Position numbers and translations under genes: made by a program. From Endozoicomonas sp. G2_1 (GTDB lineage: Bacteria; Pseudomonadota; Gammaproteobacteria; Enterobacterales; Alteromonadaceae), in NCBI RefSeq assembly GCF_017744155.1, contig NZ_JAGHQT010000004.1, positions 124,001 to 188,000 of the forward strand: DNA of 64,000 bases, given 5' to 3'. The notes under the pieces are model-generated. The model was not told the origin of the DNA. It made no database searches and was given only the letters and a program-made list of their open reading frames with translations. How positions within the stretch are numbered: the stretch's first letter is position 1; each line of letters begins with the position of its first letter. Positions 44,784 through 53,694 of this stretch are shown here, one piece after another.

Positions 44784-45585
44784 CACTGCCCTCTGTATTT
44801 GTATTATGTTGTTGCTCGTCAACTGGCAGAGAGAATAACAATTGCGGCGCTGATGAGCTTGTTTCGATGACTTGCGCATTCAGTTTAAATACCGATTTAA
44901 TTAACGCTGACGTTAATACTTGCGTTGGCGTGTTATCGGCAACTACTCGGCCCTTGTCGAGCGCGATAATACGTTGGCAGTATTGCGCGGCGAGGTTCAA
45001 ATCGTGTACCGTCATGATCACAGTAACACCAAGTTGACTGACTTGTTGTAAAATTTGGTGCTGATAATAAATATCTAAGTGATTAGTTGGTTCATCGAGT
45101 ATGAGAATCTGCGCCCGTTGCACCAAGGCTCTTGCCAGCAATATTCGCTGTTGCTCACCGCCTGACAAGGTATTAAAGCTGTGTTTTAGCAGGTGCTGTA
45201 AATCAAATTTCTTTAGCGCTATTGTAACTTGGTTGCGATCGTGGTCGCTGTCGAGACTAAACAGGTTTTTATGGGGCAGTAAGCCCATTTTCACCACGTC
45301 GAAAACAGTTAAATTGAAGCTGCTATCAGTTTTTTGGGCGACTAAGGCAAAGTGCTTAGCGAGTGCTTTAGTACTGTATTGGTCAATTGGCTTTTGTTTG
45401 AGTTTAATACTGCCAGAACTAACGTTGAGATGACCGAGTAGGCATTTTAGTAGGGTGGTTTTACCCGCACCATTGGGGCCGATAATACCAACAATTTCAC
45501 CTTGACCTACGGCAAATGAGATCTGATCTAAGATCTGCAATTGATTAATTTGATACGAAACCTTGTCAGCCACCAGTAATGGCAT
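44770..45585 (-). CDS. btuD: BtuD, cobalamin ABC transporter ATPase
   Basis: A 271-residue ABC ATPase with Walker A GPNGAGKTTLLK, signature LSGGEQQRI, Walker B ILILDEPTNHLD and the switch His in MTVHDLN. It is the first gene after the second cobalamin riboswitch and overlaps btuC. Hemin and Fe-siderophore ATPases look similar, but the riboswitch and cobO support cobalamin. The C-terminal 25 residues, rich in polar residues, extend beyond the usual BtuD length (249). Confidence 0.93.
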   Translation of the reverse strand: MPLLVADKVSYQINQLQILDQISFAVGQGEIVGIIGPNGAGKTTLLKCLLGHLNVSSGSIKLKQKPIDQYSTKALAKHFALVAQKTDSSFNLTVFDVVKMGLLPHKNLFSLDSDHDRNQVTIALKKFDLQHLLKHSFNTLSGGEQQRILLARALVQRAQILILDEPTNHLDIYYQHQILQQVSQLGVTVIMTVHDLNLAAQYCQRIIALDKGRVVADNTPTQVLTSALIKSVFKLNAQVIETSSSAPQLLFSLPVDEQQHNTNTEGSDVSR

Positions 45586-45814
45586 AGTGTTTTCCCGTCA
45601 CGATCAATGGTTGTTAAATTAAGGAAAACGGATTGGCAAATACAAGCAAAGAGCTAGGAGGTAGACACAAGAGTTCGCTTGTAAGTTTCTTAGCTCAGTG
45701 TTTAGTAATGAAAATTTGCCTTTATTGCGTTTTCCCGCGCATAAACCAATATTCTGGTTAATAAAGTTGTTGGCGATAAAAGCGTTTAGTATTAAAACCG
45801 CGTTTATAACGCTT

Positions 45815-45998
45815 GTACACTGGCAGGTCTCCTGACTTGCAAAGATATCCCAACAACACCCTTCCCAATTTTACATCAGTAATAAATCAGTGGTTTGTGT
45901 TGTCAGCTTTGCTTACAGTTGCGGGTACAGTTGAGGATTTGCTCATTAACACAGAAATAACGCGTTAACTATGCGCACCTCATTCCCTTTTAAGAGTT
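45815..45998 (-). promoter_or_regulatory. Cobalamin riboswitch controlling btuDC-cobO-btuF
   Basis: The minus strand shows AAAGGGAATGAGGTGCGCATAG, the B12-box-like ACCCGCAACTGTAAGCAAAGCTGAC (given here as adjoining blocks ACCCGCAACTGTA and GCAAAGCTGAC) and the closing GTCAGGAGACCTGCCAGTG. All are hallmarks of the cobalamin riboswitch. About 230 bases of leader separate it from btuD, enough for a terminator or a sequestering platform; an AGCGTT/AACGCT pairing followed by TTTTAT near 45790-45815 is one possibility. Its 5' side abuts the palindromic element at 46009. Edges are approximate. Confidence 0.9.
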
Positions 45999-46008
45999 TT
46001 GGTATAGC

Positions 46009-46276
46009 AATACCAATCCGTATAAATAATTGTTCACTCAACGAGAATTTAAAGGCTTAGAGGCAAGGCATTGATTACAAAGAATGGTTAATCCCTTGTT
46101 AAAATCAATAACGCAGCATATAAGCCTTTAAAACTCGCCCAAAGGGAGCGCATGGCGCACCATAATAACTTCACAAAATGAGTTCAATGTAGAACGACTA
46201 TATTTTCTCTCATTTTGTTTGTTCTAATGTCGCCCACGGCACTCTGAGCGGTCAATTATTCATGCGGAGTGGTATT
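46009..46276. repeat. MITE-like palindromic element, copy 2 (268 bp)
   Basis: Terminal inverted repeats of 24 bases (left end AATACCAATCCG..., right end ...GTGGTATT; about 20 of 24 positions pair). Nested palindromes lie inside: TTTAAAGGCTTA/TAAGCCTTTAAA, and ATTGATT/AATCAAT within. A core of about 65 bases (46060-46128) is nearly identical, in inverse orientation, to part of the element at 50831-51140. It has no coding capacity. It sits between the cobalamin riboswitch and the chemoreceptor terminator. Confidence 0.7.
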
Positions 46277-46357
46277 AAAACTCACCATGGCACAAAACAA
46301 TAGAGCAAGTGTACAGAGGGCAATGACGAGATGCAAGTTTTAGATGTTTAGATGGCT

Positions 46358-46393
46358 AAAGTTGAGTTCTGATTGGCTCAGAACTCAACTTTA
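46358..46393 (-). terminator. Long hairpin downstream of the chemoreceptor
   Basis: AAAGTTGAGTTCTGA/TCAGAACTCAACTTT is a perfect 15-bp stem with a short loop, 36 bases after the chemoreceptor stop. Only short T-runs flank it, so it may also simply stabilise the 3' end. Confidence 0.6.
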
Positions 46394-46429
46394 CAACAGT
46401 AAATGAATGGTTTCGTTAACTCGTGAATT

Positions 46430-48043
46430 TTACTTTTTCAGCGTAAATTTACTGACTTGTTGATTGAGGTTGTAGGCAAGCTCAAGTAAATGTTCACTGA
46501 TTTCCTTACCACGAGTAACATCTTCACTAGATTGCTCAGCAATATCTTTGATATTAACAACGTGAACATTGATCTCGTCGGCCGCCATATTTTGCTGCTT
46601 GGCCGCGCTGGCAATTTGCACATTCATTTCGTCGAGTTCTTTAATTTCTTTACTGATATCAATTAATAGTCCTGAGACTTTTTCAACGTCAGCGGCCTTT
46701 TCTTCCGCTTGACTACTGACTTCGTTCATTGATTTCACCGCATTGCTGGCGTCCGTTTGTAAGCCCGAAATGGTACTTTGGATTTCGGCAATGGAGTCTT
46801 GCGTGCGCTGGGCGAGTGAACGAACCTCGTCAGCAACTACCGCGAAACCTCGGCCTTGTTCTCCGGCGCGAGCGGCTTCAATCGCTGCGTTTAACGCCAG
46901 TAAGTTGGTTTGCTCGGCAATGGCGATAATCATATTGAGGACATCGTCGATGTTCTTGGTTTTTTCATTGAGCTGGTTGATCATTTCTCGATTGGTCAGC
47001 ACTTGATCTTTAAATTGATTGATACCGTTTTTAGTTTGTTCGGCTAGTACTTGGCCTTGGCTTGCTTTCTCATCAGCAAGGTCTGATTTATCGGCAGCAG
47101 ATTTTGAGTTGAGTTCAATTTCTGAAGCAGAAGCGTCAAGCTCATTAATTGCGGCGGCAACAGAGTCGGTGCCGGCTTTTTGAGTCATTACCGCTTCTTT
47201 ACTGATGTTAGAAATATCGTCAACTTCTTGTGCTGAGGTAATCATTTTGTCAGTTGCTTCACTGACGGTAAGCAAGCTATCGCGGAAATTCAACATCATG
47301 CCGTTAAAGGCTTTGCTAACCGCACTGAGTTCATCATTGTGATGCACTTTTATCTCTTCGCTGACATCAAGGTTGTCGGCAACGCGATTAATGTTGTTGC
47401 GCAAACGCTTCAAGCGGAAAATCACTAAGCGATAAAAAATAAGCGCTAAGGTACTAAAACCTATGATGGTAATAATCAATTGAATCAGAGTTGCGTGCAT
47501 GACCGAACGGTGGATACGGCTGTCGACTTTGCTTAAATCGTAGCTAATTTTTACCGCACCTAATATGTCATTTTCTTGTGCTTGGTGGCAGCCCAAGCAA
47601 TTAGTACCGCGATAATCAGCGCTCGCGCGCACCGGCATGATAAATTCCATTACCCGGGTGTTATCTTTTTTACTGACTCTAAACTGTTTGGTGCCGCTTA
47701 AACCTTGTTGCTCAAAGTTATCCGTTGGCGCTTGGTCGGCATTGCCATTACCGTAAATTTTAACGGTTTGTGGCCCGCGAATAATGCGCGCCTCAATAAT
47801 ACCGTCTTGTTGTAATAGCTTTTGCTGCACTATCGAACGATTAGCGATAGTGCCGGTTAGCATCATGGTATTGACGGAGTCAAAATAATTTTGAGCTGTG
47901 CTTTCAACATTGCTGGCAATCAATTGTTCAGCCATTTTTTTCTCGTCTTGAGAAACGAATAAAAGCGTGGCTAACAAGGTAATAAGCCCTGTAACAACGA
48001 GCGCGCTGTAGATTTTTTTCGCAATCGAAATATTGTTGAGCAT
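46430..48043 (-). CDS. Methyl-accepting chemotaxis protein with periplasmic heme-c motif
   Basis: With ATG at 48043 it has 537 residues. Membrane helix 1 is at about 9-30. A periplasmic domain follows (about 31-182), with a c-type heme attachment motif CLGCH (149-153) in [12 protein letters not shown], as in DUF3365/Tll0287-like sensors. Helix 2 is at about 183-206, then HAMP (about 206-260) and the cytosolic signalling tip [20 protein letters not shown]. The sensor should respond to redox state, oxygen or NO through heme c. The start is uncertain; a longer frame adds 28 residues without a ribosome site. No other chemotaxis gene is nearby. Confidence 0.9.
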   Translation of the reverse strand: MLNNISIAKKIYSALVVTGLITLLATLLFVSQDEKKMAEQLIASNVESTAQNYFDSVNTMMLTGTIANRSIVQQKLLQQDGIIEARIIRGPQTVKIYGNGNADQAPTDNFEQQGLSGTKQFRVSKKDNTRVMEFIMPVRASADYRGTNCLGCHQAQENDILGAVKISYDLSKVDSRIHRSVMHATLIQLIITIIGFSTLALIFYRLVIFRLKRLRNNINRVADNLDVSEEIKVHHNDELSAVSKAFNGMMLNFRDSLLTVSEATDKMITSAQEVDDISNISKEAVMTQKAGTDSVAAAINELDASASEIELNSKSAADKSDLADEKASQGQVLAEQTKNGINQFKDQVLTNREMINQLNEKTKNIDDVLNMIIAIAEQTNLLALNAAIEAARAGEQGRGFAVVADEVRSLAQRTQDSIAEIQSTISGLQTDASNAVKSMNEVSSQAEEKAADVEKVSGLLIDISKEIKELDEMNVQIASAAKQQNMAADEINVHVVNIKDIAEQSSEDVTRGKEISEHLLELAYNLNQQVSKFTLKK

Positions 48044-48506
48044 AGGGTTTAAACAAACAGTTAGAAAGAGTAGGTTAATCGCATTATAGTCGCTCTTATT
48101 TAAAAAGAAATGAGCTAGATCAAACAAACATTTGAAATGTCAATAACTGTCTAATTTCCCTTTTTTTAGTATGTTTGCTATACGTCATAGCTTTTTTTTA
48201 TAACGACATTGTATTTAATCCTTGCCTAAAGCAGCCTGTTCTTGATAAAAATAGCGCAAAGGCGATATTTGCATCTAGCAAGTACTATTTTTTAATATTC
48301 GATTTTTTTGGGCTAAATGAGACCAACTTACTTTTCTTATTATCGATATTACCGCTATACCTACTTTATGTAAGGGTAGGCGCTTGCCCATCCGCTCTTC
48401 ATAAGGTTTCTGTTTAGACTACACTTGAACAACTAAACCCGAAACCACTCAACACTTTCTAGTTAACTTTTACTGACAATTTTTACGATAATTGGGGGCT
48501 CAAACC
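48044..48506. other. Divergent intergenic region, chemoreceptor / aroF
   Basis: 463 bases holding the chemoreceptor promoter (minus) and the aroF leader (plus). GTTTAG (48412-48417) and CTAAAC (48433-48438) form an inverted repeat with a 15-base spacer, a possible operator or hairpin. It is not a good match to the TyrR box. An 80-codon hydrophobic frame (48175-48417) has no ribosome site or family resemblance and is not called. No Tyr- or Phe-codon leader peptide was found before aroF. Confidence 0.4.
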
Positions 48507-49604
48507 ATGCAAGCTACGACCACGCCGCGCAATGCGCACTTAAACGATATTCACGTTAATTCAGAACAGGTATTAATTACCCCTGAACAGCTCAGAGCTG
48601 AATTACCTTTGTCTGAAAATGGTCGTCAATACGTACTGCAAGCACGTCAAGTGATCTCAGATATTATTCACAAAAGAGATCCGCGTTTATTAGTGATCAG
48701 CGGCCCGTGTTCTATTCACGACATTGAAGCGGCGAAAGAATATGCCCGCTTTTTAAAAGGTCTACACGATAAATACCAAGATAGCTTGTACATTGTAATG
48801 CGTGTTTACTTTGAAAAGCCAAGAACAACAGTAGGCTGGAAAGGTTTGATTAACGATCCGCACATGGATGGTTCATTTGATGTTGAAACAGGCCTTAGAA
48901 AAGCGCGTGAATTACTGATTTACTTAACGGAACTTGGTTTGCCATTGGCGACTGAAGCACTCGATCCAATTAGCCCTCAGTACTTAGCTGAATTATTTAG
49001 TTGGTCAGCGATTGGCGCCCGTACAACTGAATCGCAAACCCACCGTGAAATGGCCAGTGGTTTGTCAATGCCGATTGGTTTTAAAAACGGTACTAATGGC
49101 AGCTTAGGTGTTGCAATTAACGCGATGCAATCGGCTGCTTCTTCGCACCGTTTTATGGGTATCAATCGCCAAGGTCAAGTTGCCTTAATTAAAACCTCAG
49201 GCAACCCTGACGGTCATGTTATTCTTCGTGGTGGTAAGCAGCCTAACTACGATTCGGTTAATATTGCTGAGACAGAGCATGAGTTAGCATCGAATAACTT
49301 GGCGCAAAGCATTGTCGTTGACTGCAGCCACGGTAATTCAAATAAAGATTACCGCCGTCAGCCGTTAGTGGCAGAAAACGTTTTTAATCAAATTTGCGAA
49401 GGCAACCGTTCAATTATTGGTATTATGCTTGAAAGTCACTTAAAAGCTGGCAATCAAAGTGCTGATTTACCAGAGAACGAGCGTGAATACGGCGTTTCAG
49501 TCACTGATGCTTGTATTGATATTACAGCAACAGAAGCGCTCATTGAACAAGCCCACAATAAGTTAGCGCAACCGCTAGCAGCTCGTTGTTGCAGCGTTGA
49601 ATAA
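48507..49604 (+). CDS. aroF: DAHP synthase (3-deoxy-7-phosphoheptulonate synthase), class I
   Basis: This enzyme condenses phosphoenolpyruvate and erythrose-4-phosphate in the first step of aromatic amino-acid synthesis. The 365 residues contain VISGPCSIHD, the metal-site Cys in GPCS, RVYFEKPRTTVGWKG, IGARTTESQTHREMASGLS and VDCSHGNSNKD. ATG at 48507 is preferred (GGGGG 8 bases upstream). Of the three E. coli isozymes the Tyr-sensitive AroF is the likeliest match because tyrA follows after 89 bases, as in the E. coli aroF-tyrA operon; feedback specificity was not read from residues. Confidence 0.95.
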   Translation: MQATTTPRNAHLNDIHVNSEQVLITPEQLRAELPLSENGRQYVLQARQVISDIIHKRDPRLLVISGPCSIHDIEAAKEYARFLKGLHDKYQDSLYIVMRVYFEKPRTTVGWKGLINDPHMDGSFDVETGLRKARELLIYLTELGLPLATEALDPISPQYLAELFSWSAIGARTTESQTHREMASGLSMPIGFKNGTNGSLGVAINAMQSAASSHRFMGINRQGQVALIKTSGNPDGHVILRGGKQPNYDSVNIAETEHELASNNLAQSIVVDCSHGNSNKDYRRQPLVAENVFNQICEGNRSIIGIMLESHLKAGNQSADLPENEREYGVSVTDACIDITATEALIEQAHNKLAQPLAARCCSVE

Positions 49605-49693
49605 GTTGTCGGGATTAATTAGCTGATATTATTTGAAACGTTAATAGCTCCAATGAGCAACTTTTGGGGCTAGAGAGATGATTAAGAAACACC

Positions 49694-50824
49694 ATGTCTG
49701 ATTTTGAAACTAAACTGGGTGCCTTGCGCGATCAAATTGACGACCTAGACCAGCAACTCGTTGATTTATTGGTTAAGCGCCGTCAGGTGACGACTAAAGT
49801 TGGCGAGCTAAAAAGTGAAGTCGGTATGCCAATTTATGCGCCAGATCGCGAAGCGGCATTGTTCGCAAAAAGACGAGCGCAGGCCAGCGAAAAGGGCTTG
49901 TCGCCAGATTTGATTGAGGATTTGCTCCGCCGAGTGATGCGAGACTCTTATGTCAGTCAAGATGAAAGTGGTTATCGCTGTGTCAACCCAGAATGTCAAG
50001 AAGTGGTTGTGATTGGCGGCCACGGTCAACTCGGTGGCGTTTTTGTCGACTTGTTTCAACGCTCTGGCTATCAAGTGAGTATTATTGGTCAAGATGATTG
50101 GCAGAGTAGTGAAGATGTTTTTGCACGCGCCAGTGTGGTGATTGTTGCTGTTCCTATTCGTTTGACGTTGAGTGTTATTCAGCAATTAACGGATTTACCT
50201 GATGATTGTATTTTAGCTGATGTCACCAGTATCAAAACATCGCCATTGTATGAAATGATGAAGGTTCACACCGGACCTGTGATTGGCTTGCATCCAATGT
50301 TTGGTCCTGATGTCACCGGTTTAGTCAAGCAAACGATTATTGCCTGCCATGGCCGACGAGAGCAAGAGTACCAGTGGCTTTTAGAACAGTTTAACGTTTG
50401 GGGCGCTGAGATTTATCCGGTTGGTGCCGACAACCACGATCAGGCGATGGCTATGGTTCAAGTGATGCGTCACTTTTCGACAATTGCTTACGGTTATCAT
50501 TTGATGGCTGAAGGTGCCAATATTGATGAATTAATTGCAATGAGTTCGCCAATATATCGGCTTGAATTGATCATGGTCGGCCGATTGTTTGCGCAAGATC
50601 CAGTGTTATATTCAGATATTATCTTTGCTAACCGCGATAACATCGACATGATGAAACGTTTTGCAAATCGCTTTTTAGCCTTACTTGAAGATGTTGAGCG
50701 CGGTGATAAGCAGGCGTTTGTCAGTATGTTTAATCAAGTCTCTGATTGGTTTGGTGACTATGCCGATACCTTTTTACAAGAAAGTAAGCTTATGCTACAA
50801 AAAGCGAATGAAATCAAAAAGTAG
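49694..50824 (+). CDS. tyrA: TyrA, chorismate mutase / prephenate dehydrogenase
   Basis: A bifunctional enzyme of tyrosine synthesis. Residues 1-90 form an AroQ chorismate mutase (LRDQIDDLDQQLVDLLVKRRQ, with the catalytic Arg and Lys pattern). From about 98 is a NAD-dependent prephenate dehydrogenase with the dinucleotide motif VIGGHGQLGGVF, the segment LHPMFGPD with the catalytic-site His, and QVMRHFSTIAYG. Length is 376 residues (E. coli 373). It is co-oriented with aroF and probably in one operon. A palindromic element follows immediately. Confidence 0.97.
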   Translation: MSDFETKLGALRDQIDDLDQQLVDLLVKRRQVTTKVGELKSEVGMPIYAPDREAALFAKRRAQASEKGLSPDLIEDLLRRVMRDSYVSQDESGYRCVNPECQEVVVIGGHGQLGGVFVDLFQRSGYQVSIIGQDDWQSSEDVFARASVVIVAVPIRLTLSVIQQLTDLPDDCILADVTSIKTSPLYEMMKVHTGPVIGLHPMFGPDVTGLVKQTIIACHGRREQEYQWLLEQFNVWGAEIYPVGADNHDQAMAMVQVMRHFSTIAYGYHLMAEGANIDELIAMSSPIYRLELIMVGRLFAQDPVLYSDIIFANRDNIDMMKRFANRFLALLEDVERGDKQAFVSMFNQVSDWFGDYADTFLQESKLMLQKANEIKK

Positions 50825-50830
50825 TGTTTA

Positions 50831-51140
50831 TACCCAAACTACTTCAGGATGCGCAGTTCAGCGCTATCACAGGGACTTAATATCGAGGCGCAGCTAGCAG
50901 GAATGGTCACTCTCGGCAACTGCTCCTGCGTTGCCCTAATGTCCTGCATCCATGCAGGAACCTTTCAATTAGCTGCAACGATGAGAGTAAGTTCCTGTGA
51001 AGCGCCCAAAGGGTTGGTTTAAAAGATAATTTATGCGGCGTTATTGATTTTAACAAGGGGGCAACCATTCTTTGCAATCAATGCCTTGCCTAAATTACTT
51101 TTAATTCCAACTGAACAAGCATCTTGAAGTAGCTTGGGTA
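50831..51140. repeat. MITE-like palindromic element, copy 3 (310 bp)
   Basis: Terminal inverted repeats of 22 bases (left TACCCAAACTACTTCAGG..., right ...GAAGTAGCTTGGGTA; 20 of 22 pair). The inner part holds a TGCAGGA-rich palindrome near 50940-50965 and a segment (about 51030-51095) nearly identical to the inverse of the core of the element at 46009-46276. The termini differ from copies 1 and 2, so it may be a second subtype sharing the core. It starts 7 bases after the tyrA stop and fills the gap to the lipoprotein gene. Confidence 0.7.
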
Positions 51141-51173
51141 CAGTCTAAAGTAGAAAAGAAAAGGAGATGTTCG

Positions 51174-51692
51174 ATGAGTCTTCGCAGAGTCTTTCATTGG
51201 CGTTGGCAGTTAGTTAAACCCTTGATGATCGCTAGTAGCTTAGCATTGATGAGCTGTGCCAGTCATGCTGGTAAATCTGGCAGTCAGTATCCTGTTGGTG
51301 ATATTAAAGCTGAGCAACTGTTAGGTCAGTTCGACAAATTTACTTTGCCGTCGAATTATAGCATTAGTGAACAAGAGCAAGCGCTCGTTAAAGCTTGGCC
51401 TACTGAGCTTCAAATAGATGTTTATTTTGGCGCTTGGTGTCACGATAGTCAGCGCGAAGTGCCACGTTTATTAAAAGCACTAAATGGCAATTCAAATATT
51501 GCCATTAATTTAATTGCGCTTGATATTAAAAAACAAGAACCTCAAGGTCGAGCGACGCAGCTCGGCGTAAAATACACGCCAACCTTTGTCGTTTCATTGG
51601 CTGGGCATGAAATTGGCCGAATTGTCGAGCGCCCCAACAATAGCTTAGTCGGTGATATTGATAGTTTTATTAAAGCGAATAAAAGCGAGTAG
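51174..51692 (+). CDS. Thioredoxin-fold lipoprotein with CxxS active site
   Basis: 172 residues. The N terminus is a lipoprotein signal peptide with lipobox LMSC followed by AS (acyl Cys at about 28). The rest is a thioredoxin-like domain with the active-site region FGAWCHDSQREVPRL, that is Cys-His-Asp-Ser instead of CxxC, and the cis-Pro loop KYTPTFVV. One resolving Cys is thus missing. This suggests a monothiol, isomerase-like or adaptor role rather than simple dithiol reduction. A strong AAGGAG precedes the ATG. It is a single gene ending at a bidirectional terminator. Confidence 0.87.
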   Translation: MSLRRVFHWRWQLVKPLMIASSLALMSCASHAGKSGSQYPVGDIKAEQLLGQFDKFTLPSNYSISEQEQALVKAWPTELQIDVYFGAWCHDSQREVPRLLKALNGNSNIAINLIALDIKKQEPQGRATQLGVKYTPTFVVSLAGHEIGRIVERPNNSLVGDIDSFIKANKSE

Positions 51693-51734
51693 AGCGCAGT
51701 AAACGCGCTACTTGATAATATCCTGAGTAGTGTC

Positions 51735-51768
51735 CAATAAAAACGAGAACTAGGTTCTCGTTTTTTAT
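51735..51768. terminator. Bidirectional terminator
   Basis: AATAAAAACGAGAAC ... GTTCTCGTTTTTTATT is almost fully palindromic with a 3-base loop. It serves the plus-strand lipoprotein gene and the minus-strand outer-membrane protein gene. Confidence 0.88.
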
Positions 51769-51794
51769 TGGCGCTTTAACATATCAATTAACAG

Positions 51795-52397
51795 TTAAAA
51801 GCTGTAAGCAATACCAACTGAGATATTGGTATCGATATAGATTGAATCATCGACTTGCGCGGCGCAATTTTCACCCTGACAAAAAATATCGCTGTCCTCA
51901 TCCGTCAGCGTTGCGTAGGCGCGCAGTTCAGTCACTAAGGCAAAGTTTGGTGTAAACTCATAACGGGTACCAACGGCTACGGTCGCCGACGGAAAAATTT
52001 CGCTATCGTTAGCATCGAACAGTGCACCACCTAAGCCAAGACCGACAGTTGTGACATAGTTTTGCTGACGGAACTGGGCGATACCGTTAAAGTGCGCATA
52101 AACAATATCGACATCGGTATTAATTTGGTCGAGTTCATGGCTGACTCGGTTTAATAAAATTTGGCCTTGGCCATTTGGACTGTCTTGCCAGGCAAAACCA
52201 ATTGCAATATTGGTGTCGTTGCCGACATCGATACTTTGATTGCCGTCAGCACTGCGAAAATCTGACCCCGACATTTGCCCAGCCAATACTGTGACCTCGT
52301 AATCATTTGCTAGTGCAACTGATTGGCTAAAACTGAGCAATACGGCACTTAGCACTAGGCTTTTTTTAGCGAACAACTTTATCGCATTTGTTTGCAT
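51795..52397 (-). CDS. Small outer-membrane beta-barrel protein
   Basis: 200 residues from ATG at 52397 (GGAAG upstream), with a signal peptide ending VALA and a mature part dominated by alternating beta strands. It ends in an aromatic terminal strand (TNISVGIAYSF, C-terminal Phe), typical of an eight-stranded OmpW/OmpA-like barrel. Two cysteines close together (DIFCQGENCAAQ, near residue 180) could form an extracellular-loop disulfide. No ligand or specific family is recognised. Monocistronic. Confidence 0.82.
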   Translation of the reverse strand: MQTNAIKLFAKKSLVLSAVLLSFSQSVALANDYEVTVLAGQMSGSDFRSADGNQSIDVGNDTNIAIGFAWQDSPNGQGQILLNRVSHELDQINTDVDIVYAHFNGIAQFRQQNYVTTVGLGLGGALFDANDSEIFPSATVAVGTRYEFTPNFALVTELRAYATLTDEDSDIFCQGENCAAQVDDSIYIDTNISVGIAYSF

Positions 52398-52635
52398 CGC
52401 AATGTCTTCCTTCGTTAGCAAGTTTTCATGTTTTTTATTGGGATCGGATTTTATTCGATGTTTTCACTAAAACGTGAAATTTATTTCTAGTTATTCCGGT
52501 TTATCTTGGGCTAAACCGCTTAGTTGACAATGTCTTGTCTGCGTTTAGCACCCAAGTAATTAAGATAAGCGGTAATGTCGTAAAGCGCAAGCTGCGTTAT
52601 ATTAATAATATAGAATTATCCTGACCTTTTGAATT

Positions 52636-53694
52636 ATGTCTAACCCTATTGTTCGCCGTTTACCCTTACTTATTATCATTTTGTTGTTAGCCGCTTTAGT
52701 GGTTTATATACAGTGGCCTAAAGCCGAAGTTGCCAAGCCTAAAAGAGAGCGAGTTATTCCAGTAAAAACCGTAGTTGCAGCACAAGCTGAATTTAAGGAT
52801 GTTATTGAAGCACTCGGTACTACTCGCGCTAATGAGCAGGTACTGATTACCTCGAAATATGCAGATATTGTCGACGATATTTCATTTCAAGACGGACAAA
52901 TCGTTAAAAAAGGCGATATTTTAGTGTCACTTAACAGCCAAGAAGAGGCGGCTAAGGTTAGAGAGCTAGAAGCAAACTTAGCGGAGTCGGTGGCACAGCT
53001 CAATCGATTACAAGATCTCTACCGTCGCAAAGCAACCTCTATTTCTCTAGTAGAAGAACAAGAAGCACAGGCAAAGGCGATTTCTGCCCAATTGTTGAGT
53101 GCTAAAACCCGTTTGCAAGAATTAACCATTACCGCGCCATTTGATGGGGTTTTAGGGTTTCGTCAAATCAGCGTTGGCGCATACATTAATGCCGGTAGCG
53201 TCATTACTAGCTTAGATGATTTGAGTGTTGTTAAAGTTGATTTCTCAGTACCAGAGCGCTTTTTGCCGACGATTTTACCGGGTCAAACGGTAGTGGCACA
53301 AAGCACCGCGTATCAAGACAAATCCTTTAGCGGAAAAATCACTTCTGTAGACTCACGAGTCGATAATGTCACGCGAACATTGCGGGTGCGTGCTGAAATA
53401 GCTAATCCAGGTTACTTACTGCGGGCAGGCATGTTACTCAACGTGCGCGTTGAACGCCAAGTCGACAATGTATTGCTATTGCCAGAAAGCGCGATTATTC
53501 CGATAGAAGACAAACACTACGTCTTTACTGTTGAAGACAATAAAGCTGTGCGTAAAACGATTAGTATTGGTCGTCGTCAGCTCGGTGTTATTGAAGTGGT
53601 AGACGGTTTGAATTTAGGAGAGCAAGTCGTCGTTGAAGGTGCATTGAAGCTAAGACCAAACACAAGTGTTAAGATCTTGGGAGCTGACTCGTGA
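52636..53694 (+). CDS. RND efflux periplasmic adaptor (membrane fusion protein)
   Basis: 352 residues. A single N-terminal membrane anchor (about 8-26) is followed by a biotinyl-lipoyl hairpin and alpha-helical coiled coil (about 65-165, LAESVAQLNRLQDLYRRKATS), then TITAPFDGVLGFRQISVGAYI, a beta-barrel domain and a membrane-proximal domain. It is anchored, not lipidated. It overlaps the pump gene by four bases and supplies its adaptor. No TolC-type outer-membrane gene is adjacent, so a shared one is probably used. Substrate unknown. Confidence 0.94.
   Translation: MSNPIVRRLPLLIIILLLAALVVYIQWPKAEVAKPKRERVIPVKTVVAAQAEFKDVIEALGTTRANEQVLITSKYADIVDDISFQDGQIVKKGDILVSLNSQEEAAKVRELEANLAESVAQLNRLQDLYRRKATSISLVEEQEAQAKAISAQLLSAKTRLQELTITAPFDGVLGFRQISVGAYINAGSVITSLDDLSVVKVDFSVPERFLPTILPGQTVVAQSTAYQDKSFSGKITSVDSRVDNVTRTLRVRAEIANPGYLLRAGMLLNVRVERQVDNVLLLPESAIIPIEDKHYVFTVEDNKAVRKTISIGRRQLGVIEVVDGLNLGEQVVVEGALKLRPNTSVKILGADS

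Noticed and set aside
48175-48417. 80-codon hydrophobic frame upstream of aroF
   Set aside because: No ribosome site, very AT-rich, no family resemblance, and no run of aromatic codons that would make it an attenuation leader.
48412-48438. TyrR box before aroF
   Set aside because: GTTTAG-N15-CTAAAC is symmetric but does not match the TyrR consensus TGTAAA-N6-TTTACA in sequence or spacing.
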